Counted from the first letter of the stretch, positions 11,496-23,388 are shown. The stretch is 64,000 bases of DNA from Epiperipatus broadwayi (GCA_028023455.1 JAQFVV010000021.1:7842853-7906852); one strand, 5' to 3'. A program made the numbers and translations. The notes: generated from the sequence alone by a model not told the origin.

Positions 11496-12285
11496 AAGTT
11501 AGTAAATGGGAAGAATAGTAAAGGATATAAACAAAAAGGACGGAAATGTACTATGAGTTTAATATAATTATTTTGACATAGGTGAAAAGCCTGAATTAGA
11601 AATTCGCTATTTAAAATGATGGATTGTTTTGTCAAATAATAATAACGGAGGCTTCATAAAATAAAAGATTTTTTTCTCCATGCACAGATTAATAAAGAAA
11701 GTAGTGTAATAAAATAAAAGTTTGTTTTGAATACCGTAAGTTAATAAAAGGATGTAAATAAATTGTTTAAAGTAATCAAGATAAAAAAAAATCTCTAGTA
11801 AAATAATAATGAATGAATCATAATAAAGTAAAATAGTTTTTCTGAGTACACACATGTTAACATAAAATAGTTTTGAATATACATAAGTTAATAAAATGAA
11901 ATAAATAAATGATTTAAGTCAAGTCAAATATCTATATAATAATGAAGAGCAATAAAATAAAATAGTTTTTTAGATATATGCATGTTCAATAGAAAGTTAA
12001 AGTAATAGTTTAGAAAAAAAATATTGGAATATAAATAAATGTGTAAACTGATGTCTGTGATAGTTTAGAATAGTATGTAAGATTAAATAAATATTTTAAA
12101 TAATGTTTGTAAGGGTTATAAATAATATTGTAATATAAATAAATATGTTAAAGTAATGTTCATGTGTATTTAAAAAATAATATTGAATGGTTAAAATAAT
12201 ATAAATGAAAGTCAATCTAAGTTGTATTAAAAGTGTATAAGGGTTGAAATTAAGAGATGGGGGTAGTATTGAAATAAGTTAGATG
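11496..12285. other. Internal region of the LTR element, non-coding A-rich part
   Basis: Rich in AATAAA-like words and short repeated phrases (GTTAATAAAA, AGTAATAGTTT). No frame is conserved between this copy and its equivalent at 15580-16370; minus-strand open stretches here are products of base composition. Confidence 0.6.
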
Positions 12286-12289
12286 ACGA

Positions 12290-12705
12290 TTAAGTAAAAG
12301 CTGTCATCTGGATAAATTTTAGTACCCATAATGGATTGGCAGGGATCATTACTCTTTTAAAATGTGTACTGGGAAAATCCAGCATGAGCTGCAAGTCACC
12401 TCTTCGGGGGAGAATCCCCATATCTCGTACCTTGTTTTCCAAAGCATAAGTCGAAAATGGACAGTTGATAATTCCTGCCATTTACTGTGACCCTTTCTTT
12501 TTCCAAGTCTGGTAGAAATCCAGCAAACGAAGCTTCATTTTTCATATGTGTAAGTCAGTATAAGTCAGTGAATCTGCCTCCGCCTCATTTCCAAAAGATC
12601 CCTGTGCCACAAAATTAGTTTGTCTGGTGGTCCCTATCCAGGACTCTGAACATTGTAAGCAATGTCTTCAGCATAGAAAGAAGTAAAGCATAATTGAAGA
12701 TTACC
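12290..12705 (-). pseudogene. Conserved antisense open segment in the LTR element, origin unknown
   Basis: This ~415-bp stretch near the 3' LTR is visibly less AT-rich than its surroundings and is read best on the minus strand. In the second copy (16403-16745) one frame is open over 67 codons with MKNEASFAGFLLDLEKE and NYQLSIFDLC. Here the adjoining part is open over 63 codons with MGILPRRGDLQLMLDF and FKRVMIPAN. Neither copy is open throughout; frameshifts and stops separate the parts. I do not recognise the protein. It could be a captured host or transposon fragment in reverse orientation, or a chance open region of higher GC. Position opposite to element transcription argues against an element gene. 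Confidence 0.35.
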
Positions 12706-12814
12706 CTTAGTATGAAAAGTGAAAGATATTAAAAAAGCAAACTTAGAAAAAAATAATAATTAGAATTAAGAATTAAAGTTGTCAGAGATAAAATGGTCAA
12801 AAATGACACATTTT

Positions 12815-12836
12815 ACTCTCAAACAAAGGGGGTGCA
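12815..12836 (+). promoter_or_regulatory. Polypurine tract before LTR 2
   Basis: AAACAAAGGGGGTGCAG lies immediately upstream of the TG that opens LTR 2; the equivalent before LTR 3 is AAACGAAGGGTGGTGCAA (about 16911-16928). A G-rich purine run at this position primes plus-strand synthesis in LTR elements. Confidence 0.6.
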
Positions 12837-12837
12837 G

Positions 12838-14493
12838 TGTACCAATATTGAAATTGGCACATAATTTATCTAAAAAAATAAGTTATAAAAATCTAGTTTC
12901 TTTATAAAATAAAATGTGGTTGTTTTCGAAAAAAGTACGAGTCAGATAGCGTTCTATCGTTAGTTTATGAAATAAAAGTTAAAATTGATTCATTAAAAGA
13001 AGGGAGGGGAGTCTTGATTAGAAAAGTTAAACTAAAGGTTTTATAAAAAGGAAGTAAAGAGTTTATTATTATTAGTTGAAATACAATTTAAAAGGTTTAA
13101 TATATATATATATCTTTATTTAAATTAAAAAAGAAAAATAATCTTAAAACTAGTTTTGATTTAAAATAGTAAAATATATATGTGTGTGCGAATGTAAATA
13201 AATATATGCATGTTAGAATAATATTAATAAAATATAAATGAAAATTAAAATGAAATAAATAAATACAGAAGATTATCATTTAAAAACACGGTGATGAGCT
13301 ACTAATTAAAAGTACAAAAACAACACGTTTGTGATGGCTACTACTAATTAAACAATCTTCAAAAACACTTTGTCAAAGAATTAGTCACTAAAGGAATTTC
13401 GACAACAGATATTGCCAGAGGATATTAAAACAAAAACACTTCACAGATATAAACAGCCAGATTTTTATCAGACATTTAGTTTCAGCCTAGTTTTCAGTGT
13501 CAGTCTTGTTTCAGTTCAGATAATAGTGCAGTTTATATTATGTATCCAGAAACAGAAATGCAGTGCTGAGCAGCTTTTGGGAATATACGCTCTTACTTCA
13601 GCCTTTTAGTCCAACAAGATCATCAAAACCTGCCCATGAAATAATGTCTGCATAACAGCTCAGAAATCCTCCATCAATGTTCAACTGTCTCCAAGAATAA
13701 AACCAATGGATTAGCATCAAATCTTTTCAAGAAATGTCAAATCTAACCGGTTAGATATACTCCATCAAAAGCAGCTAACAACAAGTAATATCAACATTCC
13801 AAAAATCCTAGGTAAAACATTTTATTATTCTCATTTATATATAGTAGCCACCACTGTAATTCATAAATCCTACAGAGACAAGTAATTTGAACTCTTAAGC
13901 ATGCATAAAATGAACTATTGATGTGCGTGTTTGTGAATGTTAGATAATTTATCAATGTCAAATATTATTTTGCTTTCTCATAATACATATTATAGTGTGT
14001 TAAATTAAAATGTGCATGTGTTATATTAGATTTAGAAAATGTTTAAAATTAGTAAATGTTAATTAAAATAAATGGTCTTTAAAACTTAAACTTTATTTGT
14101 TGGTCAATTCTTTTTATCAATCTCTTTTTATCAATTCTTTTTTCTGTATTTTATTATTGATTAAAATTAGACTGAGCTAGTTTTTGGGATTGTTTTGAGC
14201 ACTGGATTATGAGCCTACTGACCAAATACATTAGTCTGAGACTAGCTGGCACCTGGGGTTTACTCTGAAACAAATAAAGTGTTTGGATAGTAGGGATTTG
14301 AATCTAGCAGCCAAGGTGGGCCATTGTTGACAGTTAAAGCTATCAATAATATTTCCCATTTTGCTCGAACGTGCCAGTTCGTTCACATAACATTTATAAT
14401 TAAATAAGATTATAAATATATTATGGAGAAGTTTGAAACCAGCTAAAACATATATTCATGTAAGTAGGTCAGTCTGCGGATCCATCCATTACA
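12838..14493 (+). repeat. LTR 2 (1656 bp), shared by two element bodies
   Basis: Same order and length as LTR 1; starts TGTACC and ends CCATTACA, so its 3' terminal inverted repeat is mutated. It serves as 3' LTR of the first body and 5' LTR of the second. Confidence 0.92.
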
Positions 14494-14871
14494 AATGTCT
14501 CCCAATGTTTGGGGCAGAACCTGTCATAAATGACAGTTAATTAAATATTTTGTTCTTGTTTAAAAATAAAAACCTTAAAGAAAAGCTAAATTACATATTT
14601 AAAGTGGTTTAACTTTAAAAATAAAATAGAATTGACCGAAACCTTTTTTTTCCTCTTCTTTAAATGAAAAGAGATTTATGCTATTTACGTTGGTTAAGAT
14701 AAATCATTCTTTTAAATCAGACAGTTGATATTTTGGTGGAGCTGAAGCATTAGAAATGGGTAGAGAAAAATGGACAAAGAGGGGTGGAGTCAGCATATAT
14801 TTCCATTTTAGTAAGAAAAATAAATAAACAGTTTGTATTTAAATTTAGTCAAAAAAATATTGTTGAAAAAA

Positions 14872-15580
14872 ATGGAGGAAAAAGAGAAAGAAGTAGTATC
14901 TGAGATGCAAATGATAATGAAAATGATGATGAATATGATGCAAAAATTTGAACAAAGTCAACAAGACCTCAAAGAAGAATTGTGTCAGAAATTTGAACAA
15001 AGCCAGTTAGAACTCAAAGCAGAATTGAAGGAAGAAATTAGTCAGGTTAAAGGAGAAATTAAGGAACTCAAAGCAGAAGTAAGAGAAATAAGATGTGAAA
15101 TTACAGGAAAGGTAGAGAAGAACCAAGAAATTATAAAGGTAGATTTAGTTAAAGAAAGTCAGGAAGATAAAAAGGAAGTTGAGGTGATAAAGATATAGAA
15201 ATTGAATTAGAATCAGATAGTGTTGTGACTGATAAGGTAGAAACAAATGTAGGCCAAGAAATAGAAGAGAGACATAAGTGCAAGGTAGAAGATAGTGTAG
15301 AAATGTTTTTACAAAAATTTAAAAAGGTTAAAGTAAAAGTTCGTGTTCATTTTAAACGGAGATTTAAAATGAAGAGAAAGAATAGGAAAAAATATTGACG
15401 GTTAGGAAAAATATGGAGGTCTGTGAAGGTTAAAGATTTTCTGATTTACAAAGTTGAAAATAGAACAGAAAGAGAAAGAGATAAAATAAATTTTAATCGA
15501 GAGATAGAAGTGAGAATATGGAGTATAATTTATGTTAGTGACTTAGTAGAAAGAAAGAAGGAACTGAATGACATAGTTTA
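14872..15580 (+). pseudogene. Broken second copy of the Gag-like coiled-coil ORF
   Basis: Starts at ATG 14872 and matches the copy at 10785 over the coiled coil (MEEKEKEVVSEM, then the same QKFEQ repeats). Near 15187 the sequence GTGATAAAGATATAG replaces GTGATCAAAGAGATAG; the lost bases shift the frame and create a stop at 15196-15198 after about 108 codons. Downstream, the original frame is still recognisable to about 15580 but holds another TGA (around 15397). This copy cannot make the full protein. Confidence 0.75.
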
Positions 15581-16928
15581 AAAGTTAGTAGATGGGCAGA
15601 ATAGTAAAGGAAATAAACAAAAAGGACCGGAAATGGACTATGAGTTTAATATAATTATTTTGACGTAGGTGAAAAGCCTGAATTAGAAATTCGCTATTTA
15701 AATTGATGGATTGTTTTGTCAAATAATAATAATGGAGGCTTTGTAAAATAAAATCTTTTTTTTCTCCATGCACAGATTAATAAAGAAAGTAGCGTAATAA
15801 AATAAAAGTTTGTTTTGAATACCGTAAGTTAATAAAAGAATGTAAATAAATTGTTTAAAATAATCAAGATAAAAAATATCTCTAGTAAAATAATAATGAA
15901 TGAATCGTAATAAAGTAGAATAGTTTTTCTGAGTACATGCACATTAAAATAAAATAGTTTTGAATATACATAAGTTAATAAAAGGAAATAAATAAATGAT
16001 TTAAGTCAAGTCAAGTATCTGTATAATAATTGAGAGCAATAAAATAAAATAGTTTTCTAGATATACGCACATTCAATAAGGAAGTTAAAGTAATAGTTTA
16101 GAAAAATAATATTGGAATATAAATAAATATGTAAACTGATGGCTGTGATAGTTTAGAATAGTATGTAAGATTAAATAAATATTTTAAATAATGTTCACAA
16201 GGGTTATAAATAATATTGTAATATAAATAAATATGTTAAAGTAATGTTCATGCGTATTTAAAAAATAATATTGAAAGGTTAAAATAATATAAATGAAAGT
16301 CAATCTAAGTTGTATTAAGAGTGTATAAGGGTTGAAATTAAGGGATGAGGATAGTATTGAAATAAGTTAGATAAGGATTAAGTTAAAGCTGTCATCTGGA
16401 TAAATTTTAGTATCCATAATAAATTGGCAGGGATCATTCCTCTTTTAAAATGCACACTGGGATAATCCAGCATGAGCTGCAGGTCACTTCTTCAGGGGAG
16501 AATCCCCATATCTCGTACCTCATTTTCCAAAGCATAAGTCAAAAATGGACAGTTGATAATTCCTACCATTCGCCATGACCCTTTCTTTTTCCAAGTCCAA
16601 TAGAAACCCGGCAAATGAAGCTTCGTTTTTCATATGTGTAAGTCTGTATAAGTCAGCGAATCTGCCTCCATGCTCATTTTCAAAAGATCTCTGTGCCACA
16701 AAATTAGTTTGTCCATTGGTCACTATCCAGGACTCCGAACATGGTAAGCAATGTCTTCACCATAGAAAGAAGTAAAGGATAATTGAAGATTGCCCTTAGT
16801 ATGAAAAGTGAAAGATATTAAAAAAGCAAACTTAGAAAAATAATAATAATTAGAATTAAGAATTAAAGTTGTCAGAGATAAAATGGTAAAAAATGACACA
16901 TTTTACTCTCAAACGAAGGGTGGTGCAA
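15581..16928. other. Second internal region, 3' part
   Basis: Collinear with 11496-12837. It contains the A-rich non-coding part to ~16375, the antisense open segment (best frame 16520-16723, minus strand) and the purine tract before LTR 3. Differences from the first copy are scattered substitutions and small indels. Confidence 0.7.
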
Positions 16929-18586
16929 TGTACCAATATTGAAATTGGCACATAATTTATCTTAAAAAATAAGTTATAAAAATCTAAAGTTTTTTATAAA
17001 ACAAAATGCGATTGTTTTTGAAAAAAATACGAGTCAGATAGCATTCTATTGTTAGTTTTTGAAATAAAAGTTAAAATTGATTCATTAAAAGAGGGGAGGG
17101 GAGTCTTGGTTAGAAAAGTTAAACTAAAAGTTTTATAAAAAGGAAGTAAAAAGTTTATTATTAGTTGAACTACAATTTAAAAGGTTTAAATATATATATA
17201 TATATAAATCTCTTTATTTAAATTAAAGAAGAAAAATAATCTGAAAACTAGTTTTGAGAATAGTAAAATATATATGTGCATGCGAATGTAAATAAATGTA
17301 TGCATGTTAGAATAATATTAAAAAAATATAAATGAAAATTAATATGAAATAAATAAATACAGAAGATTATCATTTAAAAACACGGCGATGGGCTACTAAT
17401 TAAAAGTACAAAAACAACACATTTGTGATGGCTACTTACTACTAATTAAACAATCTTCAAAAACACGTTGTCAAAGGATTAGTTACTAAAGGAATTTCGA
17501 CAACAGATATTGCTGGAGGATATTAAAACAAAAACACTTCACAGATATAAATAGCCAGATTTTTATCAGACCTTTAGTTTCAGCCTAGTTTTCAGTGTAA
17601 ATCTTGTTTCAGTTCAGATAATAGTGCAGTTTATATTATGTATCCAGAAACAGAAATGCAGTGCTGAGCAGCTTTTGGGAATATACGCTCTTACTTCAGC
17701 CTTTTAGTCCAACAAGATCATCAAAACCTGCCCATGAAATAATGTCTGCATAACAGCTCAGAAATCCTCCATCAATGTTCAACTGTCTCCAAGAATAAAA
17801 CCAATGGATTAGCATCAAATCTCCTCAAGAAACGTCAAAACTAACTGGTTAGATATACTCCGTCAGAAGCAGCTAACAACAAGCAATATCCATGTTCCAA
17901 AAATCCTAGGTAAAACATTTTATTATTCTCATTTATATATAGTAGCCACCGCTGTAATTCATAAATCGTACAGAGACAAGTAATTTGAACTCTTAAGCAT
18001 GCATAAAATGAACTATTGATGTGCGTGTTTGTGAATGTTAGATAATTTACCAATGTCAAATATTATTTTGCTTTTTCATAATTACATATTATAGTGTGTT
18101 AAATTAAAATGTGCGTGTGTTATATTAGATTTAGAAAATGTTTAAAATTAGTAAATGTTAATTAAAATAAATGGTCTTTAAAACTTTATTTGTCGGTCAA
18201 TTCTTTTTATCAATCTCTTTTTACCAATTCTTTTTTCTATATTTTATTATTGATTAAAATTAGACTGGGCTAGATTTTGGGATCGTTTCAAGCACTGGAT
18301 TATGAGCCTACTGACCAAATATGTTAGTCTGAGACTAGCTGGTGCCTGGGGTTTACTCCTAAATAAATAAAGTGTTTGTATATTAGGGGTTTGAATCTAG
18401 CAGCCCAGGTGGGCCATTGTTGATCGTTAAAGCTATCAATAGTATTTCCCATTTTGCTCGAATGTGCCGGTTCATTCACGTAATATTTATAATTAAATAA
18501 AATTATAAATGTATTATGGAGAAGTTTGGAACCAACTAAAACATATATTCGTGTAAGTAGGTCAGTCTGCGGAACCATCCGGTACA
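16929..18586 (+). repeat. LTR 3 (1658 bp), right end of the array
   Basis: Begins TGTACCAATATTG and ends CCGGTACA directly before ATATATATAT. Its intact terminal repeat matches the outer end of LTR 1, which marks these two as the boundaries of the insertion. Confidence 0.92.
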
Positions 18587-19695
18587 ATATATATATATAT
18601 GAAATTAAGTTTAAGTATCTAAAAGTAATATGTATATAAAGTTAAGTTGTCATGTGCTATATGACTTACTTGAATAAGTGTATGTTCTTAATGTAGCTAT
18701 CGTGTTGAAGAGAAATCTGACTTCTGGATTGTTGGAAGATTGGGATAGGATTAAGCTAAAAGTGAATGATGCATTAATAAAAATAATAAAAAAACTTGCT
18801 GTGCAGACAGTATTTCTAAGAATCACTATCTCATTCATAATATATCCATAATTATATATTGCTTTATAACTTATCATATTAACATTTGTGTGATTAAACC
18901 AGATTAAATTGGAGCTTTTAGACTTTAACCCTAATAGTTAAATGTTAATATTATTCTTTTTTATTCTCAATGCATTGATTATTAATATATATAATTTCTT
19001 TATCTCTACATAAATCAAATGACTTCTATAATAATGCTGCACAGATCTACACAAGTTTAGAATTGATCCTTTCTAATGATCTAATCACTTTGTGTACTTG
19101 TGAGTTTTTATGCAAACCAAGATGGCAGCCTATATTTTTGATAAATATACAGTTTCAGGGCTTCCTAAAAATATTTACAAAAAAATGCCTGCTAGGAAAC
19201 ATTATATTTAATAATTACATTTTATTTTCATTTCTATTATTTTAAAAAAGAAATCATTGTGGGAAAAAATAATTGCAATATTTACTTATTTCATTTTTTG
19301 AATTAACTTATTAACAAAAGAAAAGGGAAAAAATATATAAATACTATATCTACACTTTAAATCATATCAAAGTTTGCAATCATATCATAACTATCAACAT
19401 ACATTTTTTTTTGGGAAAGCAGAATCCTGTACCAATGGAAATAGTTCAATGCATCACATTTTGTGACAGGAAGATAGCAAATTTTTATTATTATGACAAA
19501 TTTACCAAACAAAACTGCCATCAAAAATACAATCAAAATGTTTTTAACATTAATTAGTCAAAATCTTCAGTACTTGGCTTTTTCAAAATATTTGTTACTG
19601 TTATCATGAACACTATTATTGTGCCCAAAATGCTTTTCATAAGTTTTACAAAAATATTTTGATAAGTATGTCATTTTGGATTAATAATTTCTCTA
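18587..19695. other. AT-rich flank right of the LTR array
   Basis: A short TA run follows the LTR end. No repeat family, SINE or credible exon was recognised; short open frames here have no coding character. Confidence 0.4.
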
Positions 19696-19960
19696 TAGAG
19701 AAACTGGATTGCACATATATTAAGAAGAAACTATAGTTTAATGAAAGTTGTTTGGAATGGAGTTGTGAGAGGAAGCAGGAAAAAATGAAAAAAAAGATTG
19801 ACATTGTTAGATGATATAAAAGATGGGAAGAATTATAAGAAATCAAAGAGCTGGGCAATAAAAAACACTGTGTGGATAAATGGACAGATTTGATGTGACT
19901 ATCCTCTCTAGACTTGCCCCTGGGGTAGAATATTATGGATGATGAACATCTCTAACATAT
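19696..19960 (+). mobile_element. Degenerate LINE C-terminal fragment
   Basis: One frame reads MKVVWNGVVRGSRKK, stop, then LTLLDDIKDGKNYKKSKSWA and NTVW. The pattern R-G-(R)-R-K...LLDDIKDG-NY-K...A...W is the extreme C-terminus seen in RTE-like and related non-LTR retrotransposon proteins. The in-frame TGA near 19788 and the lack of any upstream reverse transcriptase mark it as an old, 5'-truncated piece. It differs from the RTE element at 40.5 kb, so a second family is likely. Confidence 0.55.
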
Positions 19961-20859
19961 CTTTCTTTTCTGCATGAAGGGAATCACTTTGTCATTAGAA
20001 TTTGCTTCAATTTGTGTTTGAAATTGCTTCAGAGATAAAGACTTTTGCTCTCTTTAGGAATTTCTGAATGTCTTTTTATTTGTTCTGATGCTAACTGCAT
20101 AATGAGATTTCTGATAAAAATTCTTCAGCCATTTTTAATAGTAATCGGGGAGGGGGGGACACTAATTTTATAGTTTGTGAAAAGACATCTATACCAACAC
20201 TGAATTTGGAATTTTTGGCTTTACTTTGATGCAATTTTAGACAAATATCATACACCTTTACAAAAGACATATTGGCTTAAACATTATTGCTTAACATTGG
20301 TAAACTGCAAATGCATAGAGTCGATCTTGAGATTATGAATGAATAAAGGTAGAATCTATTTCATTCTGCAAAGATCATGGCTGATCTCAGAGATACAAAC
20401 AAACTGCATGTATAAAAACTACTGGCCATCATTTTCAATATAAAATATGCTCTGAATTTAATAAGTCTTCCAACAAGGTTAGGAGAAATCATGTATTCTG
20501 AGATAATCATGGTCACAATTGCGACAGAATAAAGATATAATTCATTTAATCCTGCAAAGGTTGTGTCTGATCTGAGAAACAGACAAACACAACTTTTTTA
20601 GTAATTATGATTGTCTCAGTGTATAAATTTCCTCTACCCTTGTTTAAAAGCTGATTAAAGTCAGACTACATTTCTTATTCAAAATGATGGTCAATTGGTT
20701 TTTATTTATATAGTCTTCATTTTTATACAACGTTTGTTCTATGTTGCAGGTTTTAATGTAGATGTGACAAACTCTGGAGTTTAAATCTCCCACTTGCGGT
20801 CTGATTACGTTAAACCATTTGATTATTTATTTTCTTACATTATTTACAAAGGCATATAC
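19961..20859. other. Spacer with a weak ~190-bp internal duplication
   Basis: Around 20325-20400 and 20515-20595 the phrases GAATAAAG-TA, TTCATT, CTGCAAAG, CTGATCT and ACAAAC recur in the same order about 190 bp apart, suggesting an old tandem duplication. No coding region is supported. Confidence 0.4.
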
Positions 20860-20986
20860 AAAAAATATTGAAGTCAAGCATTGGTGTTTGAGAGGTTAGC
20901 GACGGCTGCTTTACAAGCAGTTGTCCCGGGTTAGCGGATTCGCTTCACGGCTGATGCTATGACACATGAGAAAAAAAAATATTGAA
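20860..20986 (+). mobile_element. tRNA-Gly-derived SINE with 14-bp target duplication
   Basis: The unit 20874-20972 begins TCAAGCATTGGTGTTTGAGA and contains GGTTAGCGACGGCTGC, AAGCAGTTGTCCCGGGTT, then TTCGCTTCACGGCTGATGCT and an A tail. The first ~60 nt follow tRNA-Gly(UCC) in order: acceptor GCATTGGTG, A-box-like GAGAGGTTAGC, anticodon arm CTGC-TTTACAA-GCAG, T-arm start. AAAAAATATTGAAG at 20860-20873 is repeated at 20973-20986. Related units lie at 22405, 52727 and 62398. Confidence 0.85.
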
Positions 20987-21054
20987 GCGAGCTAACAAAA
21001 TATTTTAAAGAGGTTTTTTTATTAATTATAATTGTCATATGTGCATGAGTATAG

Positions 21055-21490
21055 GCAAAAAAAGTAGAACTAAAGATAATTTTTAAAAGACTAATCTAAT
21101 GTTCCATGGTTCTCTTAGAATAAAAATAATGTTGATCATTAGGAGTGATTTGATTAGAACTAATTTAATACTAAAATAAAATATAATTATTAGTTGTAAA
21201 GAAAGATTTTTAATAGATGTATTTTATTAGTTCTTACATATAGATCTGATACTTTAACACTTAATGGAAAATCAATATAGAGAGACTTGTTGGGAGAAAC
21301 AAAAGCAAAATACATGTGTTAGAGAACAAACAAATATTAAGATCGTTCAAAGAATTAAAAGACTGGAGTAAAGCTGGGCTAACTATACTTGTAGAAGGGA
21401 TAAATTCTTAAATTGGATTTTAAAATTTTTTAAAGACCCAAAAGCAGACCATATGTGAGATGGATATGTGGATAAAAAATATTATGGATT
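21055..21490 (+). pseudogene. Heavily decayed RTE-type LINE fragment
   Basis: Reading through stops, the translation parallels the C-terminal part of the RTE element at 42800-43400. It has KIFNRCILLVLTYRSDT against KVFNKCVLPVLTYGSETW, then REQTN...IKRLEWSWA-like text against REQTG...IKRLKWSWAG and CRRD against VRRD. A piece equivalent to about 42880-43010 is largely missing. Many stops and frameshifts show a far older copy of the same or a sister family. No reverse-transcriptase catalytic motif survives. Confidence 0.75.
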
Positions 21491-22404
21491 GAAGAAATTT
21501 TGAAAATACCTTCATTCTGCAATATGAATTGTGTACTAATATACACGTTAAAGCAAATTTGTTAAATTTAACTTGGGGTGGGGTTACGTATTGGTACTTA
21601 ATGAATTTGCATAAGTGCATCAAAATACCACCATTGATAATAAATAAAAAAACAGAAAAGTACATTACTGAAGCAAAAAATGAAGCCCAATTTAAAATTA
21701 TTTGAAATTTAAGACAGATTTAATAAATGATATTTGAAAGAAGCGATTAATGTAAAAAAAAAAAAAATGTGAGAAATGGCCAAAGGAACTGTAAAATAAT
21801 ATATAAAATTTATGTTTGTTTTTATTAATGTGTTACTCTTTTTTATAAAAAGAATAATTACTATATACTTTTCAAATTTTCTTTGTACAGTTTGTTACTA
21901 GAAACAGGTTTTATTTTTAGTATTGTTGTTGTTATTCTTCAGGCTAGAATTTAACTCTTGTATTTCAGTATTTTTTTAGTATAATTTTTACATTGCTTAA
22001 TAAACTTTTTTGTTTTTATGTAAATATAATTTTATTTTTACATTTTTAAATAACAATAAATTTATTCAATATATTTAGAGAGATCTTCTGGGTATTTTTT
22101 TTTTAACTTGAAATTTAGAATTTAATATCAAAAATGTTTATTTTTATTTGTTCCATTGTATTTATCTTCTTGTAGAGAAATTGTTTTGAATTCCTTACAG
22201 CTGTTTATCTATTTAATATTATGGACTAATATACGGCTTCTCTTTGTTATTTATATCTTAAAGAAAAATAATAATTTATTATCTAATAAATTTTCGCAAA
22301 ATTTATTTAAAACTTTCATTTTAATGTATTTAAGAGCATACTTAAGCAATAAATGTACGTTTCAATTTTTAACAGCTTCTGATAATTAGGCAAAACCTAA
22401 CACT
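21491..22404. other. AT-rich spacer, nothing recognised
   Basis: Dominated by T-rich runs and ATATAAA-like words; open frames such as 22156-22389 have strongly AT-driven composition and no motif. Confidence 0.4.
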
Positions 22405-22496
22405 AAATTAGCCGAGAGGTCATCGCAGCCGTCTTGCAAGCAAGTAGTTGGTTGCAGACGGTTGTGGGTTCGCCTCCCGCCCGATGCTATGACATT
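22405..22496 (+). mobile_element. tRNA-derived SINE copy
   Basis: GCCGAGAGGTCATCGCAGCC, then GTCTTGCAAGC, GTTGCAGACGGTTGTGGGTT, CGCCTCCCGCCCGATGCTAT and GACATTAG. Same family as the minus-strand copy at 62398, with a longer middle than the 20.9-kb copy. The left end lacks the first tRNA nucleotides, and a TA run follows. Confidence 0.8.
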
Positions 22497-23059
22497 AGAA
22501 TATATATATAATTAGTGATGATGATTGTAAACAATATTTCTGTTATGTAATTTCGACTATACGACTCTCACGCAGGTTAGGGACTAGTTTCTATTCGCTT
22601 TTAACACCTTAGGAAAGGATGTAATCATAAACATATGACTAAAGTCGTGAAAAAGATGCATAATCCCCCAATTGCACATTTTGTGTTTAGCCAGCACTCT
22701 CCAATTGCCCAGATCACAATTTCTTACATGTATTTTTATAATTGTTCAGTACATACATAGATAACCACCTACTAGAGTTTAATTAATAAGTGTGAATCTT
22801 GCTAACCTCACAATCTTTTACACATATCTTAATCATTGTTCAGCATGTATATAAATAGTCAATTACTACAGTTTAATTGATAAATGTCAAACTTGGTGGC
22901 CTCAAATTTTGACACAAACCACTCACTGAAAGTATATTAATAATTTTTATTAGTTATTCATTAGACTAGAGAATATCGACCTAATGAATAATCCTTCGGT
23001 AGTGCAATTTTCACTACACCATTCTCAATCAAGGTAAAGATTAATTTCTATCCACTTTG
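22497..23059. other. Spacer with tRNA-head-like and hairpin debris
   Basis: A short inverted pair TTATTCATTAG ... CTAATGAATAA (22955-22990) forms a hairpin. Nothing else could be assigned. Confidence 0.4.
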
Positions 23060-23388
23060 GTGTTGTGAAAATGCCTCAGGGTGGCCTTTGAGCATTCCAT
23101 CATCAGATTTTCAATTGGATGGATGGTTGAAGAGTTGGAGTGTGGAATGAATTGAGGCCTGTCCATTAAAATGTGAAGATTGTCTATCTTAATATATATC
23201 TGAGCACTTATTGCATATATGTGTAGAGATGGTAATCTGGACCAACTGATGATTGCTGGTTTAGCATGAAATATGTATATTGGTGATTATTCATCTTCTC
23301 GACATATATGTGTTGAAGAGTATCAGTATTATGAGATAGAGTGGTGAGTGATGTGAAAGTCTGTGCTCATATACCCTACATATTAATG
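23060..23388 (+). mobile_element. Family B element, partial
   Basis: Contains the family B words in sense order: GCATTCCATCATCAGATTTT, ATTGGATGGATGGTTGAAGA, TTAATATATATCTGAGCAC, the hammerhead-like motif, then CATATATGTGTTGAAGAGTA and GTGCTCATATACCCTA. It lacks the last ~50 nt of the family (TATATAATAAGCCTGTGTTT), so its 3' end is incomplete. No target duplication was established. Confidence 0.75.
23241..23284 (+). ncRNA. Hammerhead-ribozyme-like motif (family B)
   Basis: Stem I ACCAA (23241-23245)/TTGGT (23280-23284), core CTGATGA at 23246-23252, and stem II TGCT/AGCA with loop GGTTT behind a T-T mismatch. Then come GAAA (23268-23271), a short stem III region ATATGTAT and A as the cleavage-site base. 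All invariant hammerhead core nucleotides are present. Confidence 0.7.

Larger units (their letters stand above)
8754..18586 (+). mobile_element. LTR-internal-LTR-internal-LTR array of a non-autonomous LTR retrotransposon
   Basis: Three copies of a 1.66-kb repeat begin at 8754, 12838 and 16929 with TGTACCAATATTG. They end at 10409, 14493 and 18586 with GGTACA (ATTACA in the middle copy). Termini are therefore TGTACC...GGTACA, a 6-bp inverted repeat of the TG...CA type. ATAT lies directly outside both ends (8750-8753 and 18587-18590), a possible 4-bp target duplication in low-complexity sequence. Each 2.43-kb internal region has a primer-site-like start, a coiled-coil ORF and a purine tract before the next LTR, but no protease, reverse transcriptase, RNase H or integrase. 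It resembles a LARD-type derivative, probably of Ty3/gypsy ancestry. The shared middle LTR suggests recombination between two copies or unequal exchange after insertion. Confidence 0.9.

Noticed and set aside
23090-23130. Second ribozyme core in family B (ATCTGATGATGGAATGCTCG, complement here)
   Set aside because: CTGATGA is present but GAAA is followed wrongly (GAAG), and neither stem II nor stem I pairs.
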